From Persicaria tinctoria (taxonomy: Eukaryota; Streptophyta; Magnoliopsida; Caryophyllales; Polygonaceae), in the NCBI GenBank assembly GCA_037127255.1, contig JBANSL010000004.1, positions 21,893,967 through 21,957,966 on the forward strand: a DNA stretch of 64,000 bases, given 5' to 3'. The first letter of the stretch is position 1. Each line of letters starts with the position of its first letter. Below the pieces are notes generated by a model, which did no database searches, was not told where the DNA came from, and saw only the letters and a program-made list of their open reading frames with translations. Positions 58,867-64,000 of this stretch are shown in pieces. The position numbers and the translations under genes are program-made.

Positions 58867-60600
58867 AAATGATGGCTCTTCGATTTTTTTTTTCAAATTA
58901 GGGTTCTTGAAATTGAAAATCTATTTAGGGTTTCATTTACTAGGGAAATCAATTGAAAATCTTCAGTTCTAGAAATTGGAACTCTTTAATTCATGAAATA
59001 TTCAGTTTCAGTTACTAGAAAAAACATGGCATCGCCACCGATTTGTGCTTGTGTGGCCGCTGGCGCCATCTGTATTATTGCTGCCATATCTGGTACCTTC
59101 CTTCTCTACTACTTCTCTCTCACTTTTCGCTCTCTATTCCCTTTCGACTACAAGAATCCGCTAGCTATTTATATAAAAAAGAAGAAGAAGCTCTTCATGT
59201 TTGTTTGGCTTCTATTGTGGTTTCTAAGATCGAAGTGGAAAACATGGAATCGAAGCTTCGCGAGTTTGATGAATCTTTTGCAATTTCTATTGAAACCTAT
59301 GCTGCTGAGAGACAAGGTCGAATTCAACCTCAGTAGGTACCACATCATCTCTATTTGTGCTCAATTTATATGAAATTGTTGCTACTGATTTTAATTTTTA
59401 AGAAGCTTGATAATAATCTTTGTAGTTATTTCTGTAAGAAGCTGATTTTTGTAAGAGGCTTGATTATTATATTTTTTTATATTTTTATGTTTTTGTTATT
59501 CAGATCTCATCAAACTTCTGTTTTGAAATGAAGCTAGATGGAAATCTTAATGTACGTAAGGTAATGTTTCATCATGATGGAAGACTTCTCATGTAAATTT
59601 TTCATGCATCTCTAAAATGTATACTGGTCATATGTTGATTGCTAATTACCTACTTATTTGTGCAAATGAGATACTTCTAGTGCATACGAACGTAGTTATT
59701 TGTATTTCCTATTAGTTTTTATTCTGATAAGTAATAATTTCAGCACTTATATACTCTCTAGTAATGGAAGAAAAATGTGCCTTTCAATGCAAATGTGCAA
59801 ATTTTGAGTTCATACCTTTTTATTTCAGCCCTGTGTTATGCCCAACAAAGCTACTGGTTTGTGTTTGCTATTAGTTTCCTAGTAATGAAATTACATTCCT
59901 TAATTTCCTTTAAATCCTCTAATGTGATTGGGCAACTAGTTATAACTCCAAACCTTTCCTTTTCTAGTCAGAAAGTGGATAATAAATTTCATTGTGCTCT
60001 TCTAGACATGGTGATATAAGGAATATTGTTGGGAAGTTTTTTCTTTTTATATTTTGAATTTCACTAATATATTGGTGTTGTATGTCTATTAAACTCTATG
60101 AACAACTATTTTTGTTCCTCTTATGTTTGAAGAAAACTCCATCTATGTTGATGAACACAATGGAGCTCTAGATAAGGCTCAGCTGGAGGCCATAGGTATA
60201 TGCAAGAGCCATTTGTGAAAGGTACAAGAATGCTAGATATTTTAAGGATCAGACATGTCTATTAATCTCACGATCAATAATCTCTTATAAGTAAATCACA
60301 TTGTGTCTGTTGCTCTATGAAAATAATTCATCGTTTTTGTTTCGCTATTGAGTTTTGACTCATAGAAATACTGTATGCAGGAATTCAAGAAGGCCATAGG
60401 GTTGGATGTCTTCAAAATATTCACTAGGTAGGTAAACTTGCTACAAAATCCCTCCCACACTACATAACCTTTGTGTTTTAAATTTAAGATTCTATTTTGG
60501 ATGTGATCGTTTCAGGTTTACTCTCCTGCGAATCTGTTGTCAAGTGTCAGCTCTGAAGCAACCAGTAGTTTATTAGTGACACCTAAAACATTAGGAAGAT
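58867..60600 (+). other. possible captured gene pieces in the GGA-flanked CACTA element
   Basis: An ATG at about 59026 opens MASPPICACVAAGAICIIAA, a hydrophobic start. In another frame, after a possible acceptor near 59157, comes an exon-like stretch EALHVCLASIVVSKIEVENM, ESKLREFDESFAISIETYAA, ERQGRIQPQ. Further exon-like pieces may lie near 60130-60230 and 60380-60430. Composition and intron-like spacing suggest a captured gene, but I do not recognise it and it is not intact. Confidence 0.35.
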
Positions 60601-60784
60601 TGTGATCCTTCTTAGTACTAAAAAGAGGCATCTTTCAGTTTAGATTCTGAAATCAAGGGAAATGACTCAAACGAGCACCACTGGTGCAATGTAATTCTTT
60701 TGGTAGACTAGCCGATGAAGCAATGTATTGAAATATTTAAAATGCCTGGATTATACAATTTTATTTTTTATAAATAAAATAAAT

Positions 60785-61010
60785 TCCATGGCGTTTAAAA
60801 AACGTCGTGGAATATGTCTTTTATTGGTATTATATCAAATCTACGGCGTTTTTTAAATGCCATGAATTGTATTTTCTATGGCGTTTTCCAAACACCCTAA
60901 AAAAGTAGCTAAAAGCATGGCGTCACCTTCAACGGCGTTGAGGCATGGTGTTTAAAAACGCCATGTTAATGCTTCTATGGTGTTTTTTATACGTTGTGGA
61001 AGGGTCTATT
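60785..61010. repeat. right subterminal repeats of the GGA-flanked CACTA element
   Basis: Repeated CATGGCGTTTAAAAAACG, ACGGCGTTTTTTAAATGCC and related words, the mirror of those at 50340-50575. Confidence 0.75.
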
Positions 61011-61166
61011 TGTACTAGTGGGAGAAGCCCAATGACGAGACATCCACGGAGCCTGAAGATTACTTATCCGCGGACCTCGAAGGATCCCCATTCACATATC
61101 ATAAAAATTATCCATCACCTCGACCCATATCTCAAGTGGTGATGCAAGAACACAAGGAACAACACT

Positions 61167-61490
61167 TTGGGGCATTTTCAGGGATATATGCTTGCAAAGT
61201 GGCATGCGAATGGCCTACAAACAGAAATCTTCACTGATGTACCACATTGTTCCATGTTGCAAGAAGTACATGTGATTTTGCACCCGCAAACAGAAATCCA
61301 ATTATCCGAAGATGTTACTAATGGAAGCAAAAAGGGAACAAGAGTCAAGAAAAGGAAGAGAAGCACATACTTTGAGAGGAACTACAACAATCAATGTATA
61401 TTTTGTTGCTCGAAAAGGACTCTACTAGATGGATGGAGAGAACCATGGACCATTAACTCTGGAAAGTTCAAACGTTTTCGGAAATGCTGA
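61167..61490 (+). pseudogene. likely C-terminal part of the zinc-knuckle ORF in a shifted frame
   Basis: It overlaps the end of the zinc-knuckle ORF (to 61237) in another frame and runs on with a basic patch (KKGTRVKKRKRS), ending just before the AAGCGCTGCTTGGGAGGC motif that usually follows the last ORF in this element type. A one-base indel near 61160-61230 would make it the original C terminus. No domain is recognised. Confidence 0.4.
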
Positions 61491-63202
61491 AAGGTCCAAC
61501 TAACGACCTATAAAAAAGCGCTGCTTGGGAGGCAACCCAAGGTTAATGTTCTATATTTTTCTTTTTTTATTTTATTTTGTTTTAATTCATTTGCATATAT
61601 TTAGGGTGGTACCTCTTGGTTGAGTTCTACATTGGGAACAATGTAGGATTTAAGTATGGGGTATAGTCATATTCATTCATTTTATTTTAATGTTTTGCAT
61701 ATGAAAAATTAGAAAAATTAAAAAAAAAGTCATAAAATTAAAAAAAATTGCAACATTGTCTCATGTCTATTTTAGTTTGAGTCTTTTTTTTAGAGTCTAT
61801 GGAAGTGTTTTATTGACTGATTATATACCAAAATTTCATAAATACCACAATGATGGGATATTTGCCTACGATGCTAACATTCTCCTTATATTTATGTCAT
61901 TATCTCTTTGATAAATTGTCTAGCATGAAGTTATTTGTTATGATAAGCATGATTTAGTCTCTAAACAAAAGCCTTGTGAGATTTTAGCCTAAAGGACTAA
62001 CATTTATATGGCCCTCTTATTCTTTTTCATGTGTGACACTCACTTTTGTTGCTATCTTCAGATCTTGCTTTAGACTCTTATTTGGAGGACTACATTATAT
62101 CATTTGTGTACATGAAATTAAAATGATTGAGGCATTGATTTAATTAGCCATTTTTCCCTCGCTTTACCTACCTTTTACATGATCCCTTCGGTTGAAACCC
62201 CTTTGAGCCTATAGCCTATTCATTGGAAGCTCCACAAAATTTTCCAAACCATATTATTTTAGCCTTGTTACCTATTTGGGAAATTGGTATGATTTTATTG
62301 AATGGTTGTGACGATGAAGTGAAAAAAAGCCAAGTATGGGGTGGAGATAATTGGTGTCATGTATTTGATATATTCTGCTTTAAATGATTTATGCAATGTT
62401 GTAGAAATTCCTTGGGACATGAGGAGGATAAAATTCACTCCTGGGCAAGGTTAAGAAGAAGAAAAATACGGTTAGTAACCGATCCTGCTTGTGGAGGATA
62501 AAATTCACACAAGGAGGAAAATATACAGGTGAGGCAGTTGAGACACTTAGTAACCGGATGCACTCATCACAAATGTTTGTATTCGCGCAAAACAGTGTTG
62601 AAGCTAGAGAGGTAAGAAAAGAGTGAAAACAAAGAAAAAGAAAGAAAATGGTTGATTGAAATTTGAAGTGCTCGATTGAAAATGCATTATTTGTGATGGA
62701 GTTGAGTATTATTCTTGTTTGGTTTGTGAAGTTTTTGGTATTGGTGTTCTGCCAGTTGTTGATTAACAATTTTTCCCGGATTTTTGCACCACATTGCCTA
62801 AATATTTCCATATCTTATTTTCTTTTACATTAGCCCCATTACAACCCTTATAAAAGTCCTCATGATTTTTGTTGTGTGCATGATCTCAAGCGGTGGAGAT
62901 GTAGAACGCTGGGCAAGCCTATGGTATAGATAAGCACAATTGCTGAGAACGAGCGTAAATTTCATTCCTTAAACACATATGTGTGAGAGTGATTCATATA
63001 AAATATCCATGTGAGGTTTGGATGTTTTGATTGTTTTATTTTCGGTAATGAGGAAGCATGCTATGATGGCACTTGTCTTGAGATTTTGATTGCATTATTA
63101 TTTTTAAGGTTGAATAAGTTGAGGCAAACATTCTATTTTGCACTTGTGTTTGATCTAGATAGTCTTGCTTGGGGACAAGAAAAGTCTAAGTATGGGGTAT
63201 TT
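61491..63202 (+). other. non-coding 3' internal region of the non-autonomous LTR element
   Basis: It contains the GCTTGGGAGGCAACCCAAG motif, two TAAGTATGGGGT copies (near 61650 and 63190) and, just before the 3' LTR, CTTGGGGACAAG...CTAAGTATGGGG, the purine-rich priming signal also found in the element at 38.7 kb. No gene is seen. Confidence 0.6.
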
Positions 63203-64000
63203 TGGCATCATCATATTCTACGTATTATAGGAAATAGTTTATAGTCGTTTTTAAGTCATTTTATATGTTTTGCATGTCTTTTATATAGGTTTTGGTTTAA
63301 TTTCTAGAATAGATGTCTACGCTCGAGTTTTATTTGTTTCAGGTTATTTGGAGCTTATTAGATGTCAATTTCAAACCGTGATGGAATAAGATTCATTGAA
63401 GGCAAGTTTGACATGTTCATGGACGCCGAAAGAGCCTTGCATCGAGGTCTCAAGTGTTAGAAATCAAGCTAAGAAGAGCCTATTGTCGAACCGACATATT
63501 TCGGACAATTGCTGTTTGGCGACATCTTAGTAAAATGAGTCGTTTAAGCTCCAAAAAATTCGAATTAAGACGTTCTATATCTTGTTGGAGAGATGTTTGA
63601 ATGACCTACAACTTTCATGATGAGAACATTTGCAAATTCGTCCAAAAATAGGGAGAAATCAAGCCAAGAACCTGATGCTGAGTTAAAGTATTGACACGGA
63701 ACCCAAATATATCGAGTTGGTATCAATACCTTCCGAGTAGGTACAACGAGCAGAGAGGAAATCATGACATATTGACTCAATATGAAGAGGTATCGACTCG
63801 ATACCTTCACATTCCGAGCCAGAAATCTTTACAATAGCTAAGAATAGAGTCGATACCATAAAGTATCGAGTCGATACCTTTCTTTCCGCGTTAATTCTTC
63901 GGGATTTTTTATTCGCTTCTATCTTTTTTTTTGAAGACTTTTTGGTATATTTTATTATTAATTTAGGATTGTTTTCAAAGTTGAGTGGAGACTATAGATG
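63203..64000 (+). repeat. 3' LTR of the non-autonomous element, truncated by the window
   Basis: Begins TGGCATCATCATATTC and follows 47880 onward with substitutions and small indels. About 950 bp of it lie beyond the window. The frame at 63565-63810 (minus) is a by-product. Confidence 0.85.

Larger units (their letters stand above)
50311..61020. mobile_element. CACTA element without its own transposase, carrying nested insertions
   Basis: The left end is CACTACTACATATGCGG; the right end read inward is CACTAGTACAAATAGACC. GGA lies on both sides (50308-50310, 61021-61023). The subterminal word is ATGGCGTTT...AAACGCCAT, unlike the GCCACGA word of the other CACTA elements, so it is another family. 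Its own sequence is only 50311-51005 and 58864-61020 (about 2.85 kb). It holds gene-like but unidentified pieces, so it is probably a deletion derivative with captured DNA. Confidence 0.85.
49751..61237 (+). pseudogene. zinc-knuckle gag-like ORF split by CACTA insertion
   Basis: The first part, 49751-50310, opens MNHYPFCEYCQRWGHPTC. It has three Cys/His modules in 75 residues: CEYCQRWGHPTC and CYYCGLLGHPTC (both CX2CX4HX2C) and CDFCKVFGHFQHNC (CX2CX4HX4C). A helix-like stretch and a very acidic region (EFERPEEDEEVIDDE) follow. The second part starts at 61024, after the CACTA element and one copy of its GGA duplication, and stays open in the same frame to a TGA at 61235, about 257 residues in all. 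No gag core or enzyme domain is visible. Before the insertion this was a continuous small protein, presumably nucleic-acid binding. Confidence 0.75.
47880..64000 (+). mobile_element. non-autonomous gypsy-type LTR element, cut by the right window edge
   Basis: A 5' LTR (47880-49632), a primer site, a zinc-knuckle ORF and a long non-coding 3' internal region with the GCTTGGGAGGCAACCCAAG motif (61525-61545) lead to an AAGTATGGGG purine tract and the start of the 3' LTR at 63203. No reverse transcriptase or integrase was seen anywhere in the internal region. The CACTA element at 50311-61020 is inserted in its ORF. Confidence 0.88.

Overview
This is nuclear DNA of a plant, most likely a eudicot. 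It has spliced genes with GT-AG introns, a plant ABCG transporter, a Tnt1-like copia element, plant L1-type LINE, MULE, CACTA and PIF/Harbinger-like transposons, and Athila-type gypsy LTR elements. The only ordinary host gene is the 3' five-sixths of a half-size ABCG transporter (2705-5339, + strand). Nearly all the rest is transposable elements, many nested in one another. I fixed element borders where I could by finding matching target-site duplications (TSDs) by eye.

Layout. 1-2400: left-truncated, minus-strand Tnt1-like copia element (5' LTR, PBS, gag, protease, start of integrase), probably inside an intron of the ABCG gene. 2705-5339: ABCG exons, with a Stowaway-like MITE in one intron. 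5738-7460: old gypsy LTR remnant. 7646-9905: AT-rich DNA with a duplicated ~650-bp block. 10060-10495: degenerate CCCGAA-rich tract. 10618-22365: a probable gypsy solo LTR broken by two insertions. One is a 3.7-kb Pack-MULE (12052-15729) carrying pieces of ribosomal protein L21 and an M48-type peptidase. The other is an almost intact 6-kb LINE (16111-22073).

22658 to the right edge looks like a deeply nested CACTA landscape. A CACTA element (23583-47715) holds three insertions: an inverted-repeat element in a (TA)n tract (24612-26885), a second CACTA-like element with a captured helicase fragment and rearranged gypsy LTRs (27008-34173), and a 9.5-kb gag-protease-only gypsy element (36544-46024) sitting in a transposase intron.

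47880 to beyond 64000 is a non-autonomous gypsy-type LTR element with a zinc-knuckle gag-like ORF. That ORF is split by a CACTA element (50311-61020), which is split by a PIF/Harbinger-like element (51006-58863), which is split by a further CACTA element with a decayed transposase (51954-58773). Each of the three inner insertions has a matching TSD.

The elements form a relative timeline rather than a working pathway. I found no RNA gene, CRISPR array or operon. The most unusual signals are a TCGA-N2-TCGA word amplified across both the LTRs and the coding region of one gypsy family, the two-gene Pack-MULE with an inverted pair of tRNA-like modules inside it, and the four-level nest at the right end.
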